The notes: generated by a model not told the origin, from the letters alone. DNA of 64,000 nt from Pseudoneurospora amorphoporcata (GCA_033297205.1 MU859075.1:1-64000); one strand, 5' to 3'. Positions 44,613 through 58,101 are shown, numbered from the stretch's first letter. Made by a program: numbers and translations.

Positions 44613-46434
44613 CGTGATGGTTGAAGGTCCTCATGGGATGCGATATGCCAATGCCACCAATGAGGTGTTGATTTTAAATTTAATAAAGGGAGCGTATCAG
44701 ATGTCAACAAGCCATTGATGAGTGACTAACGGGTAGCAGTTGAAGGTTACGGCGATGGTTTCGTATCATTTCGATATATGTCTTGGCAGGTTTACAGGCT
44801 CCTGTCTGCTCCGTCAAAGTACGGTAGTGGAGCAATTCCACCGTCGTGTCGCTGTGCGTGCCGTTGGGTGTCAGCTACCTATGTATCAGTAGAAGAGGTA
44901 CACAAGAAATTCTGCCCGACGTTGTGTGCGATTTATTTGTTTGTTGCATTATGCAGGAGAGCTTATTCAAGAAAAGATAATCGAAGGCCGCCAAAAAAAT
45001 AAAGAGGATTTTTGTAAGGTATGTTGTTGTTATTTCAGTGTTGTTATTACTTCAAGCGCAAGCTAACGCTAAAGCTAAAGCTACCTACCTCGGTCATCTT
45101 GTTACAAAGCCAGTCGCACTGGAGCCACCGAGTGAAACATTTTCTGTACGGGCACTGGATGGGGCAGTCACAAGGGGTGGTCCGAGCTCCCTAGCTGTTC
45201 CCCGGACAGCCGACACTCAAGAAGTCCAGATCTCCGGACGGTGAGCCCCACAAGGTGAGTGAAAAGCCCCGGACTCCGGGCCAGGCGAGCCCGGCGAGTC
45301 ACGGACAATCAAAGACAAGGAATAAACCCGACTGTTGCCGAATTGTGTTTTTGGCGCAAAAGAGAAAGAACCGAAAGGGCGGACGAATCGGCTGTCACTT
45401 TGGCCGTCCGAGATGTCCCGCCATGATTGAAGGTTGCGGATTGTGACAAGAGAGTCGTGACATGTTGATCCAGTTTCTCACCATTCTAAGCTTCTACGGA
45501 AAAGCAAAGCTACTTGTTGGCTAGTGGGCTCGTTTGTTTGCATTTTCCGAGCACGCAGTTGAACATGACGTCAAGTGGAGGTTGAAGAGGTATCCGTTTG
45601 TTAAAGCTCCTTTGGACTTTTATAGGTAGGTAGGTAGGTATATGACACGAGCCCTCAATCACGTGTTCAACCCGTCTCCTCGGCTTCTCCTTTCCCCTAC
45701 TTGTAAGCTCTGCAATACCAAAGTGTCCGGGTCTCGGCGGCTGACTGACCGCCGGGAAGTGCAAGTCACCTCAAGTTCCTCCAATGTCTCTCCATGTCGC
45801 ATCAGCTCCTCACTGTTTACTGTCTGCGGAACTGAAGGGGTCCAGCTGCGTTCCTCGGCAGAGGTTGGTGTTGAAGAAACTCCGCCGTTTCGGCCTTGGG
45901 TACATGTTCAAGAAACCCAATAGAAGCGCGGGATATCAGGAACAGGGGAGAGAGCACAAGGGGGTGCCGTACGATCCTAGCATCGCAAGAGTGACCGCCG
46001 CCGGGCGAGAGGGAGTTGAGCCAAAGACAGGCGAGCCTTGTGCTTCCACTCCCAACTTGTCCGCCTGTTGTGGACGGGAGTGACGGGAGTGAGCCCGGTT
46101 GCATGAGGATGAGATGGTGCATCTCGAATGTTGGCTGTTAGGACACGGTCACTGTGCAAGTACATTGCGGTAGCTTGCAGTAACAGACACCGGACGCACT
46201 GGCATCCAATGTGGACCCCGCCAATTCCAATGCTGTGTTGACTGTTGACTCTTCAAGTTGTTTCCCGTCCCCCGGCTCCATGGAGCCGTTTTTAGTGCGG
46301 TGACTAAGAAGCTGCCCCTGAGGTGACTCTCTCTTTCTGCTAGGAACTCGACCTGTCTCCATTGCCTATAACACGAGTACCAACCTACCTTAACATTACC
46401 TGCGGTTCAGCTTTTTTCCTTCTTTTTCCTTCTT

Positions 46435-46471
<37 letters not shown>

Positions 46472-47131
46472 CCCTTTGGCTCTTGTCGTATTTCCTCTTC
46501 CTTTCTTCTCCCAAGGGAGCTGTTTGACTTGCGTGGGAACTGGCAACAACCTACCCCTAGAACGCCAACGCCAACACAGGATACCTATCGTTTCCCATAT
46601 CACCCAGCACTACCTACCTACCTTACCACCACTAACAAAATCCACTTGCGTCATTGTCGCCGGATCCGCTTGCCTCGGTTGTGCCGACCCTGGGCCATCT
46701 TTGCGCCTGGACTGGCTTGTCATACAGGGAGCCTACCAGAACCCTAGCTGCCGATACCTCGCGCCCGCAATATCCGACGCCGCTCTGTCCGGTATCTTCA
46801 GATAGCCGTAGCTGTACACTACCCATCAAGCCGCCAACCCGCACCAGGCACCGTGCAGTTCCCGCAGCAAAAGTCCATCTTCCTCCGACAACGAACCAGT
46901 CACTTCTTCTTCAACCACAGCACACAGCCAACCCTCAGTTCCCAAGAAACGCCCTGATCGAGAATACCCAATTGCGGTCCGACCCATCCGGAACGACAAG
47001 CAACGCCTTCGAAGCCCAGTTCCCTTTCTGCATGGTGCACGGCAGCCGGCCTGCATTCCAGCACTCCACTGCTCTCTACGACATCAGTTGGCGACAGCGA
47101 TAGCGGCCAAGACCCGTAACCACCAGCCAAC
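44613..47131. other. Long divergent intergenic region with a 36-base T run
   Basis: This separates the coiled-coil gene from the PDK gene. It contains a TAGG tetranucleotide run near 45626-45640, its complement-like ACCTACCTACC near 46610-46622, and a T36 homopolymer at 46436-46471. No frame has recognisable protein features. The last few hundred bases are probably the PDK leader. Confidence 0.45.
46436..46471. repeat. 36-base T homopolymer
   Basis: The longest homopolymer in the window, about 660 bases upstream of the PDK start codon. Confidence 0.9.
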
Positions 47132-48638
47132 ATGTCGTGGAAGATGAGCGAGAAGCTCATGGACACCATCCGGCACTATGCAAGCTTCCCCGCTACCGGC
47201 GTCAGCTTGCGCCAGATGGTCCAGTTCGGCGAGAAGCCTTCTACCGGTATGTTTTCTATCTTGTAGTCCATGAAGCGCCTTGCTAACCGGTGCTGTCATA
47301 CATCCAGGAACCCTATTCCGCGCCTCCCAGTTCCTTGCGGAAGAGCTCCCCATCCGTCTCGCCCACCGAGTCCAGGAGCTTGATAACCTTCCAGATGGCC
47401 TTAACGAGATGCCTTCGGTCAAGAAGGTCCAGGCCTGGTACGCCCAGTCGTTCGAGGTGCGCATACTCACACTTCTCCTCAATCTCCCTCTGTCCCACCA
47501 TGTGTGAATATCTAACGGGCCAACTCTAGGAAATCACACAACTGCCACGGCCACAACTACCAAAAGATGTCAGGGAGCGGTTGATGAGGCCGTCAAGAAG
47601 CGGAAAACACGCCTATCTACCAGAGGCGACGCCAAACCCAAGCATAGAGGAGGGTCAATACACCTCACACAACGGAGGACACTACGTGAACGGACTTAAC
47701 CACAAGAAGTTCTCGGCCGCAAGGAGATACTTCGCCATGGTCGATGACACAGGGGATTGGCCTCCCGACCTACACCTTTACAACCAGAAATTTGCGCAGA
47801 CTCTGCATAAGATCAAGAGGCGGCACGACAGTGTCGTCACCACCATGGCCCAGGGCATCCTGGAATACAAGCGCAAAAGGCAACGCATGCAGATCGACCA
47901 CAACATCCAGTCCTTCCTCGACCGTTTCTACATGTCGCGCATAGGAATAAGAATGCTTATCGGGCAGCACATCGCCCTGACGGACCAGAACCACTACCGC
48001 GACCCTTCATATGTCGGTATTATCTGCACCAAGACCTATGTCAAGGACCTCGCCCAGGAGGCCATCGAGAACGCCCGATTCGTCTGCGAGGACCATTACG
48101 GTCTCTTTGAGGCTCCCAAGATCCAGCTCGTCTGCAACCCCAATCTCAACTTCATGTATGTGCCCGGGCATCTGTCGCACATGCTCTTCGAGACGCTCAA
48201 GAACTCACTGCGCGCCGTCGTCGAGACCCACGGCCAGGACAAGCAGGAATTCCCCGTCACCAAGGTCATTGTTGCTGAGGGCAAGGAAGACATCACCATC
48301 AAGATCTCGGATGAGGGAGGCGGCATCCCCCGTAGCGCTATCCCGCTTGTTTGGACCTACATGTACACCACCGTTGATCGCACACCGAACCTGGACCCCG
48401 ACTTCGACAAGAGCGACTTCAAGGCCCCCATGGCCGGTTTCGGCTACGGACTTCCCATTTCGCGCTTGTATGCGAGATACTTTGGTGGCGACCTTAAGTT
48501 GATCAGCATGGAAGGGTGGGTCACCCCCGGGTTGTACTTTTTGGGGCTTTATGCATGCTAAATTTTCGTAACAGATACGGAACCGATGTCTACCTGCACC
48601 TCAACAGGTTGTCCAGTTCGTCAGAACCTCTACATTAG
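47132..48638 (+). CDS. Mitochondrial pyruvate dehydrogenase kinase
   Basis: Four exons, 47132-47246, 47308-47456, 47530-48515 and 48575-48638, give 437 residues. The N-terminal half is the helical domain of the family (HYASFPATGVSLRQMVQFGE; GTLFRASQFLAEELPIRLAH; FLDRFYMSRIGIRMLIGQH). The GHKL ATP-binding domain follows: the N-box HMLFETLKNSLRAVVE, the G1 box KISDEGGGIPRS and the G2 box GFGYGLPISRLYARYFGGD, ending YGTDVYLHLNRL. These enzymes phosphorylate serines on the E1-alpha subunit of pyruvate dehydrogenase in the mitochondrial matrix and switch it off; branched-chain ketoacid dehydrogenase kinase is the close alternative. The FPATGVSLRQ start and overall length favour PDK. No clear cleavable presequence is seen. 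Confidence 0.93.
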
Positions 48639-50007
48639 CAACCAGCAGTCATGAGGGGTAGCGGCAGCCCACGAACCGCATCCCAAGGATTGACGCTGCC
48701 ATCGTCACTGAGATACATGAAAAAACGGCTTAAGGACCTCGAGGTCTCGGAGCGCAGGCAGGTTGGCGACATTGAAGCCACAGTCCACCCTCCCAGTCCA
48801 TCTCAGCAGCAGCCCGTGCCTTCGTCGGCCTTCTCCTCGGGATCCGGAGTAAGAACCAAAGACAGCGCTCTTTAAGAGGAAATACGAAAGAGGGCTTTTT
48901 GTGTTAATTTTTTGTTTTTTTCTCTGCAGGTGAGAAGGCTGGCGGCGTGGCTCTCTCGATCTGGATTTGGTCGGCTTTTTCTCGTTTTGTCAACTCTGTC
49001 GTTCGGCTGGTTCGGCTTTTCGGTTGTTCAAAGCGGTTGACCCACGTTTACCTACCCACCGATTGACAAATAATGTACGAAAGCTTTACGAAACGAACAC
49101 ACAAATACGGCCGGACGAACTGGTTCAACCAAAAACCAAAACATGGCAACATATACGCGCAATATACGACAAACAAATACGCAAAGCATGGGAGTTGGCG
49201 CTATGGCGGGCGGTTTTCACGGATATGGATGAGGGTGTGAGGGGAGGGGAAGGAAGAGTTAGTTTACCCACTGCGGTCGGTCACATGTCAATCAAGCAGG
49301 GCGTCGAAAGGGAGAAAGTATATCATGGATAGGAAAGGAAAGAGGAGGTGCAAGGGGCACTACGATGAACGACTACCCACCTAGCTACATACGCAGCGCA
49401 GAGAGGCAAAAAGAGGGTCGGGTCGTCACACGGAGAGAGCTGAGATGAATAACAACGAGTATCCTTACAAACAGGTTTCCAACAGACATATTCGAGTATT
49501 CATACGGCACCAATGCATTATATCCGTTCATGTCAGGGGGGTAGGAAGATTTGAGCGTGCAAATGGTTGGACTATGAGCAGAAAGCACCGAAAGGTTGGA
49601 ACTAAATGTCCTTGTGAAGATAAATACTAGTTCCAGGAGTGAGAGGCCTAAGGAATATCAGTGGGTATCATGAAAAAAAATGGATGTTCTGTTGTAGCAC
49701 TACTTCTGCTATAGCTCTAGGTATGAGTATTTACGGCTTTCAGGAGAACGCGAGAAAACGCCACGCTCCGATCTCCTATCTCCTGTCCTCTCTTATACTT
49801 CCCCCGACTTGGACGCTTTTTAACAAATAATATACAGTGAACTGCCTGGTCTGGAGCCCAACTTTCCTTGCTTCATAGGTATCTCACAACGCCGCAACGC
49901 AACGCAACGCAATGCTCGCTTTACCCACACAAACCACACACCCAATTTTGATTTCACTTTACTTCATTACCTTTCACCTTTTTGCCACCCACTACTTTTA
50001 CAGTAGT
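48639..50007. other. Convergent 3' region of PDK and S1P lyase genes
   Basis: About 1.4 kb between two converging genes. A 74-codon frame begins 13 bases after the PDK stop (48651-48875), but its peptide is compositionally ordinary and it is most likely 3' UTR. A GCAAC-type run occurs near 49894-49912. Nothing else was recognised. Confidence 0.45.
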
Positions 50008-51961
50008 CTAAGCCTTATACAACAAATCCAAAAACCCCCTCGCCAGATCCACCACCACGCTCTTATTCGGCAAGCTCCCCGCAACGCCATACAAGGCCGC
50101 CGTATCACCGGCCGCCTTTTGCTTCCCCGTTTTCCCTGAACTACCCCCCATCTTGAGCGCCTCCACCTGCCTCACCCTCTCCTTTTCGCGTTCCTCCTCC
50201 ACCACCCCCTCAAGATCACTGGCCAACCTTTCCCAATTCTTTGCCACGGGCGCCGTAACCGCCACATGGATAGCCGGCGGGTTCTGTAAAGCGTTCAAGT
50301 GCCACCCCCGAGAGGACATGCCGTCGGCGATGTCATATATATTCAAGTCGCCGCGGGCCTGGAAGGCGAGGACGGAGACGAGGGGGTTACCCAAAATTTC
50401 GAGTTCCTGGGCAAGCGTGGGGTGACTCCTAATATGCTCGGCGAGTTTCTTTGTAGCCCCCACGATCTCGGTGCAGGACTTCAGGTATCCCTCCTCGCCT
50501 ACGGACATGAGGGAAGCCCAGCAGGCTGCAATAAGTGCACCGGGGCGGGAACCCGCGATGCCGGGGGAGGCGTAGACGCCTCCTGACCAGGAAGGGTCGA
50601 CGAAGTACTGGTATGCTCTGAGCTCGGCGGTGCGGTAGAGGACCGTCGAGTTGCCCTTGGGTGCGAACCCGTATTTGTGCGTGTCGCATGATATGGAAGT
50701 GACGCCCTTGAGGCGGAAGTCGAACGGTTGGCTGTCGAAGCCGGCCTTGTCGAGGAAGGGAACCAGGAAGGAACCCAAGCAGCAGTCGACGTGCAAAGGA
50801 ATCTTTTTGCGGAGGGCGAGCTTGGAGAGGGCCGAGATGTCGTCGATGATGCCATGCGGGAAGTTGGGGGCCGAGCCGACGAGCATGATGGTGTTGCGGT
50901 TGATTAGACGGGCTACGCGCTTGACGTCGACTTGGTAGGAGGGCGCAGGGCAGGAGACGAGGTGGAGCTGAATTTTGAAGTATTCGGCTGCTTTGCGGAA
51001 GGCGGTATGGGCGGTTTCGGGGATGATGATTTCGGGCTCGGTCACGCCGCGCTCGTGGTAGGCCTTTTGGCGGGCGCTCAGGATGGCCATGAGGATGGAC
51101 TCGGTGCCGCCCGAGGTGGAGACGCCGGCGGCTCCCGGGGGCGCGTTGAAGAGGGAGAGGACCATGGCGACTACTTCGGCTTCCATCTTGCGTACGCCGG
51201 GGAAGACGTCCGGGTGGATCGGGTTGGCGACGGTGAACTTACCGTAGGCTTCGGTTTGGAGCTTGAGGAGCTCGTCCTCGCCGCTGTAGACGGCGCCTGA
51301 GACGTAGCCGTCTTCCCACCGCGTGTGGTCCATGGTGGCCAGCGCTTCAAGCTCCTTGCGGACGGCCTCCTCGGTCCAACCTTCCTTGGGGAGTGAGAGG
51401 TAGCGGGTCTGGCCGGCGGGAATCATCTTGGCTTGCAGCTTGGTGAGGGCATCGTCGATTTGGGCGCGCACTTTGGTGCGCACACCGGGCAGGCGAAGGA
51501 AGTAACCGTAGAGAATGCGGCGGGCGTCAGTGAAAAGCTCGAAGAGGGTGCCGAAGAGACCGCGGCCTTTGAGCTTGCACAAGGCGCGGCGGGTCCAGCG
51601 GAAGAGGAAGAGGAAGAAGACGATGTTGCGGATTCTGTGGTTACATTGTCATGTTGTTAGTTGGGTGTATTAATGTTAGACATGTATCGGATTCGTCCAA
51701 GTCGATCGATTTGCGATTGCGGTTGGAAGGGCCGGCTCCACTGAGGTTACCAAACGAACCGCCTTTGTTGCATCAAAGATAACGACGGGACCATCGCATC
51801 GCTCATCGAGTATCCTGTTATGCGCGGATGGTTGAGAGGAATCCAAAGACTCACAAGTCGACATTGAGGTTCACCACCTGCATCGGATTCCTCGGCCTCG
51901 ACCTCTTGACGCTATCAATGCTCTGCCGGAGGCTGACAGGCATGCGCGAAGTGCCCGGCAT
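50008..51961 (-). CDS. DPL1: Sphingosine-1-phosphate (dihydrosphingosine-phosphate) lyase
   Basis: Two exons, 51961-51855 and 51634-50008, give 577 residues; the intron 51854-51635 (220 nt) begins GTGAGT. A membrane segment near residues 36-46 (IRNIVFFLFLF) anchors the protein, as expected for this ER enzyme. The rest is a PLP-dependent fold: GVSTSGGTESILMAI binds the cofactor phosphate, NFPHGIIDDI and LHVDCCLGSFLVPF line the site, and SISCDTHKYGFAPKG holds the lysine forming the aldimine (near residue 356). SGGVYASPGIAGSRPG follows. The enzyme cleaves long-chain base phosphates to a fatty aldehyde and phosphoethanolamine, the exit step of sphingolipid breakdown. Length and motifs are full, so the gene looks intact. 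Confidence 0.95.
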
Positions 51962-53481
51962 CTTTGCTGTTCAACCTCTCGATTCCCTCAAGCAAGAGGT
52001 TTGCTGGTGACTTTAACTGACGGGAGGAAGGGGGTATTAATGATGTTGTTGTTATGTTGAGATGCAGTTGTGACCTGAGGTAGATGATCCATCCGCAGAG
52101 GTTCTTGAAAGAGAAGAAAGAGAGCAAGAAGCAAGTGGAAGCACCGAGTGGGTATGAGACGGGATCACCTCAGTGGACGCGTGTGAAGTGTTTTAGTGCT
52201 TGCATTAAGAAGCCTGACAGAATTCGTTTAGCGGCTTGCGGGGGTCCAGCCCAGCGTGGCGATTGCAACCATTCAAACACGTCGTCTTGATGATGTTTTC
52301 CCCGCTCACTTTACTCACCACTTTCCACCGCTCCGTCCGCGGGCCCCGTTCGGTTCCAGATTTCGTAACAGAACCTAACTTCCGGGGAAGCCGGCATCAC
52401 TACGTTATCAGACCAGATGTTCTGTTATAACCGAGGGGAACCTCGGAAGGAAGCTGGAAGCGAGGAAGAGGGTTGGGGTAGAGGGCTCGAGACGGGACAT
52501 CGAGGTACCTTTTGGCTTCCCCACCGTTGCCTTGCCGTGATCCGAAGAGACATGGAAGTCGAGATATCCATGAAATCACAATCACATACATAGAGAACAC
52601 CACCACCACTATCGCTCCGGTTCTGACGTAGCACCTTGATGGCTTTCCCTCTAGTAAAATCTTCTATACCATATATGTCTCCATCAACAATAACCACATG
52701 AAAATCGCCATTTTTCTCTTCATCCTTCCATACGGCAACTAAAGTACGTAGCAGTAAGTAATCGTCCAAACATGACCACCGTTGTTCATTTACCTGTCTG
52801 CCTGCCTTCAAGACTTCCAAGCTTCCGTCCCCCCCCCCAACCCATATTCCTAGGAATTCTAATATTACGTTTACTTCGTTCTTCACGTCTTTACATATAT
52901 CCATATCTGTTCAGTAGGTGTATCCATTCCACACACACATCCATAGGATGCTATCTCTCCGTTTGACCTGCCCTGAAGGAGAAGGCTTTATATGTTGTCC
53001 AAATTTCGTGGTAGTAGCAAATAGCAGAAACATTGTCTCCTCAAACGCCCCATCCCCGTCCAGTTCCAATTGGCATGTGCTGTGATGGAGGAGCTCCTCC
53101 AGCTAACGAGTGCTCCGTGCGCTCCATTCCCACCCTCCCGGCTCTGAAGCCCGTGTACTGTGTTTAGTTATTGGTGTGCCGTAGATGGTGATGGTGCTAG
53201 TGTGGTAAATTTATGAAGCAGATTTTCTCCCCTTTTCGATAGCCATTCTTTGCGAGAAGGTAGCCGACCGTATTCGAGGGGACAATCGGCAACACGCGCC
53301 CTTCCTTGCCCGTACGATGACCAGCAAGGTTTACTGCTTGCTGTATCCAGTTCTTTTATCGGTCGCTCAACGAGGTCAGTCCGTTTCGGTTCGGTACGTG
53401 GGTGTTCATGGTATCGAAGAAGCTGAAGGCGCCTTCTTGTCGCCTGCTATTCTGGATCCATCCCTCGGCCTCCATCTACCC
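51962..53481. other. Intergenic: S1P lyase promoter and GT34 3' flank
   Basis: No gene is supported. The minus-strand frame at 52904-52425 (159 codons) has no recognisable features. A run of nine C occurs near 52830. Confidence 0.45.
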
Positions 53482-54612
53482 TCATGAGTTCTGGAACGCG
53501 GCCTTCCACTGAGCAAACCTCTGCGACTCCGTTTCGCAGGTATCCTCGCCAGCCTCGCCGCAAGCATAGAGGCGCACCACAAGGTCCCCCTCCTTGTACT
53601 CCTGCCCACCCTTCTCCTTGCTGTACGAGTTCAGGATGCGCTGGGGCACGAGAGCGAGCTTGGCGAGGATAGTGGGGTGCCACTGGACGATGTGTTCCTG
53701 TTGTCTCACGTGTTAGCATAACCGTTGCATCCACGCCTGATCCGCAGTGCTTTCACTAGAGGTTGGCCCAACTTACCAAGGCATGCTGCTCCGCCTTCTG
53801 GAAGTTATAACTCCTGTAAATGGGATCGAACCAGGTCTCGATGAAGAACTTCGCCCATTCCCCATTCTTCACCACGAAGCTGCTCGAAGACAGACCGTCC
53901 TTGTCCTGCGTCAACACGAAATCCACGTCGTGACCCTTGAGGTGGCTGAACGTCTTGATGATGCTGTCGGGCGGCACAACGGGGTGGTCTTTGATCATCA
54001 ACTCTTCCAGCCTCGATGGCTTCATGACGTGCTCCTCGATCTTCAGGTTCGGGTTCATGATGAAGGAGTTCTGATCGAGGTACCAGATGTACGACGCATC
54101 GGGGAACATGGCCATGGCGTGTCGGACGGCGGGGAGACTGGCCCACGAGATGGGTGCGCCGCGAAGGTCGTAGTCGGAGGCCTTGACGAAGAAGGTGCCG
54201 TAGCCTGTAAGTAGTGGCGGTGATGGTGAGCCGAGTGTCCGGATGGTGGTAGAGACAACGGGAGCATGCATCTGTCTTCGCATGTCGCAGATTGGGGCGG
54301 GATGCACATACCATGCTTCTCGGCATATTTTAGCCTGTTTTCTTTCACCATATCCAAGTACCCCTTTCCATACTTGCCCTCGTTGAATACTGTGACTATG
54401 ACCGCTGGCGGGTTGCCCGACGGCTTGTGGTATGCCGGCGGAGCATGTCGCCTACTGCCGCCTCGTTGGAATAGCCATACCAGTGTCAGGAAGGCTAGGA
54501 AGGCTAGGGCAATCGTTTTCAGGCGCCTGCTCCGTATTGTGGGCAGCGCCGACGTCCGGGGCCGGAAAGGCGGCGGATTCGACGATTTTCGTGGAGGGTA
54601 TGCGAAATGCAT
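53482..54612 (-). CDS. GT34-family Golgi glycosyltransferase, Mnn10/Gma12-like
   Basis: Three exons, 54612-54312, 54204-53777 and 53697-53482, give 314 residues. This is a type II membrane protein: a basic cytoplasmic tail (RSRRLK), one membrane helix at about 33-49 (IALAFLAFLTLVWLF), then a luminal catalytic domain. VIVTVFNEGKYGKGYLDMVK begins the domain. SWASLPAVRHAMAMFPDASYIWYLDQNSFIMNP carries the DxD-like motif (here DQN, after WYLD), and GLSSSSFVVKNGEWAKFF is the conserved GT34 core. The C-terminal VVRLYACGEAG is typical. Yeast Mnn10/Mnn11 are alpha-1,6-mannosyltransferases and S. pombe Gma12 an alpha-1,2-galactosyltransferase. The acceptor here cannot be told from sequence alone. Confidence 0.9.
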
Positions 54613-56191
54613 CGCGGGCAGCGTAGGTATGTGATGGGGACAGACGAGTCCAGACCCTGAGACTAATTGTAATCGTAGTGCGCGCGGCGCGGCTTCGTCT
54701 CGCTGCTTCGGCAGAATATTCCACCCTCGAAGGGGCAGGGGGAAATAGGCGGTTTGGCGGGCGGTGGGAAGAGCCGAGCAAAGTGGAAGCTTCCGTCTGA
54801 AGAAAGAGGAGTAGGGAAAAAAAGATCGACGCCGAATAAAGGTGAATCTAGGGGTTCGGCCGTTCGTGATGCGCGCGCGCCTGTTCGCGACGGTCCAACC
54901 AGCTGATTGGAACTAGTCAACCAGACAGAAACTATGCCTTTTGCCTCAACAAGCCTCACCCTATGGCGTCGAAATTTTGCGGTCGATGACCGGATGAAAT
55001 AGTGTTGGCCAAGTGACCTCTTGGAATATCAACCTACGTCTAGAATGTATCGAATCGTTGTTGGCAGCTCGACTGGTAGGTAGGCTCGTTTTTTCCCTTT
55101 GTCTTAGAGACGGGCCACCTCGCTAACAAGGACGGGAGGGAACCAGTTCGGTGTGTATGGTCGCGGCTTTTTGGTAGCACGTATCGTTATCAGGAATCAA
55201 ACATGGACAACATTTGGCGAGATTGGCTGGCAGCTTTGTGCTCCGAACACAATTCGTATTCCACTGTGCTCGACGCTGCACAAGATGGACGGGTGGAGGT
55301 GGTTATTTACTGAAAAGCCCCCTTTCGAAGATCGAACATCTGGACTCGACTCGACAAGTTGAAACAATGCAGGAACACCCTCTAATACCTAAATTGCGAC
55401 CGGCCTGAAAGAGGACCGTTGCTAGGTGTCATCACTGTAAATGTTGACTTGGAGGCGCTGGATGCATCGATAAAGGGTCCTCGAGGCCCACTCTGGGGCT
55501 TGCACCATTCAGGGGCTTGATCGCTGTTGGGTCCAGCCCAGTCAACAAGGTGCTCACTCTTACCTTACGAACTGCATGTCGGCTCTCGATCGGTCTCGTA
55601 AGCAGGTGATGACTTCACATTAAGCATCTCGGAAAGTTTCAGCATCAAATGATTCATTCAAAAATTGAGGCTAGTCGTTGAGCAACGCGTGCTTTATCTT
55701 CAAACGCCTCAATCAAGCAAGTAAAAACCCCTCCGTGACCCTCATCAAACAACCCCCAGGCATCTCAATGGCATGTTCCAATCTCGAAAGACAGCAAACT
55801 CCCGTCTCCCATCCGTCCGATGGCATAGTGCACGCCCGAAAGCATGCGACCAAAGACATGTCTGCCCGAGAGCAAGTGGATATCCACCCAAAGGCGTGAG
55901 GAGTAGCGAAAGATGAAAGAAGCTCCAAAGAACTCAGTCCAGTAAGGCTCGGATTGGCGCTCCATGCAAATCCCAAACGAGAAGAGAACAAGACGCCCTC
56001 TCCTCAGGGCGACAATAGAGCTCGATCTTTGCACACAGACTAGTTGCCACGACATGGAAGCAGGAGCCAGTGACAACTTAAGAGTGTGCAAACGGTTTTT
56101 GGGGTAGGGGGAGGCCATGGCGACAACCGAGGTGGCGTTGTAGGCGGAAGGGACGTGAGATGAACAAAAGCAACTCGATTTCGATACTCGT
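54613..56191. other. Intergenic between GT34 and RINGv genes
   Basis: This holds the GT34 promoter and the RINGv gene 3' flank. A short CGCGCGCG run lies near 54872. Small frames are unconvincing. Confidence 0.45.
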
Positions 56192-57217
56192 TTACCTATC
56201 TTTCCTCGACTCGTCATCAACGTCCTCGTCCTCGTCATCGGCATCTTCATTCTCTTGAATGTCAACAACTCTGTCTCGGGCCTTTTCAAGGACTCTCGCG
56301 CTGAAGTGACGGACAAACTTCCATGCTGCCTGTTCCTGTTGTCAGCAGCTTGTTCGGTATGTTCTTGAACTCATGAAACTTACACCAAGGAATGTGACGA
56401 CGCCAATCATCACAAGCATCCAATTGACCGACTCGATCCTGTCCCTGCCCCTGCGACGACCACCTACTGTACTGCGAATGTTGAACCACTGCCACGGAGA
56501 CATGGCAATGAAAGTCTTTAGGAACCCAAGCAAGCCAAGTGAGAGGAAACCCTTGAGAAAATGGAAAGACCACGTCACCGGTTCATCGTCAACCGGGCGC
56601 ATAGCCTCGACATCTGAAATGACATCGTGAAGCGTATCCACCACGCTTCCGAAGGGGTCGACCCAAAGGTTGATAATGGGGTCGGCAACAAAGCCCAGCA
56701 CGAACACGGCGAACATGAACACCAAGCCGGTAAGGACCACACTTCCCATCGTACTCGTCAACCAGCGGCCCCATCTCAGTCTCTCCAATCGGTACTCGAA
56801 TTTGCAGGTAGGACACTGCCAAAAGTTCCGGTCAGACAAAGGCGACGCTTGCCTCCATTGCTGAAGACATCCCTCGTGGACGTATTTCTGGGTGCCTTTG
56901 CATCGGCAAGGGCTAATCAGACGGCCCAGCTCCGGATCTTCCGAATAGTATCGAACGCGTGCTCTCGAGGTGAAGCGGGCAGCGAATGACTCGTCAATCT
57001 CGGTGGTGGGCTGGACAACTTCCAGGCAGATGCGACAAGTGCGGGGTTTGTAGGTTCGTTGTTTTTGTTGCTGCTGAGAGCTCGGCTTTGGCGCTGATGA
57101 AGTGGATGTTGAGCTGTGCGGTGTCTCGTGAGTTGATGAGGCTTGCGCGCTGCCGTTTGAATGGCCATTGGGGGCTGCGCCCGAAGGCCACGACCAATTT
57201 GATGATCCGAAGTCCAT
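56192..57217 (-). CDS. RINGv (RING-CH, MARCH-like) membrane E3 ubiquitin ligase
   Basis: Two exons, 57217-56384 and 56335-56192, give 325 residues. The intron 56383-56336 is only 48 nt, near the lower limit for this genome. A RING-CH finger occupies about 60-145: CRICLEVV, then after an insertion SPCRCKGTQKYVHEGCLQQW and FWQCPTCKFEY, the C4HC3 pattern of the MARCH/Doa10 class. Two or more membrane helices follow (TGLVFMFAVFVLGFV; FLSLGLLGFLKTFIAM; WMLVMIGVVTFLG). The C-terminus is cytosolic, helical and strongly acidic. The size and topology suggest a small organelle-membrane ligase rather than full-length Doa10. The substrate is unknown. Confidence 0.9.
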
Positions 57218-58101
57218 ATTTCCCTTGCGAGGCTGAGTGATGCTTTCGGGTACTTATGATGTTGCAACTGACAAAGCTGTGAAATCAAAAAGATGACGAA
57301 AGGGCAGAGGGGTAGGGGGTGATGGGGGTCCAGATTGTTAAATACTAGGTAAGGTAGCGAGAAGTCCAAAGAACATCTCAGAAAAGGTGGAAGCAGCAAT
57401 GTGGTCAATTCTGTTGCCAATTGAATCTGAACCCCAGTGTGCCCAGCTCGAGCCTCGGGGCAGCACTGCCCATTGAAAAATGAGTGAACATCATTATTTC
57501 GTAACTTACCTCAACCGCCGCGGCTTCTATCGTATTATTTAATCGCTGCCACCGTCGTGGAGCAACTTGCGACTGCTCAGCCAACTCAGACGCGCATGTC
57601 GCCATGATGCTTCTCGAACAGAGAGGTCGAAGAAGAGAATGCGAAAAATCTCTGATGGGGCTGCAAAATGTTGAGAGCAAAGAAATCCTGGGGGTTTCTT
57701 GACCTTTCCTCTTTAGGACTAGGTAGTCACTGTCAATGACAATGTGGGGTCACAAAGCTCCCGCTCGCCGTTGCCTGCCAGCAGCAACAGCACAACTTGG
57801 AGCTCAGTTGGTCCGAGCTTCTTCCAGGCTGAGGATGAGCTCTCCACTTGCTGGCAGTGGTCCAGCTCCAGTTCGACCCGACGCGCAACTTCCCCGTGCC
57901 TGGGCCTTGAATACCTCAGTGACAGCCTGTGGTGGGAACTCTGGAACCTCAAGCTTGCAGCCAAACGACAACAGCTCTCTCTCTTAGCCTGCCACTCCTC
58001 GACAACCAAAAACAACAAACACAGCAATCCAAAGAACCAAATCCCGTCGCGAATACATCCGTCCAAGTACTTTTCAAAATACCCGGGAATAAAAGGACAA
58101 G
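57218..58101. other. Divergent promoter region of RINGv and proteasome alpha-2
   Basis: Contains a minus-strand frame (57680-57405, 91 codons) that may be part of the RINGv gene's leader. The last ~100 bases before 58102 are A/C-rich, like a leader. No proteasome control element (PACE) was recognised. Confidence 0.4.

Noticed and set aside
48651..48875. 74-codon ORF 13 bases after the PDK stop
   Set aside because: Unlike the MZT1 case it is short and of ordinary composition; treated as 3' UTR.
57405..57680. 91-codon minus-strand ORF as an independent gene
   Set aside because: No family features; more likely part of the RINGv gene's 5' leader or chance.
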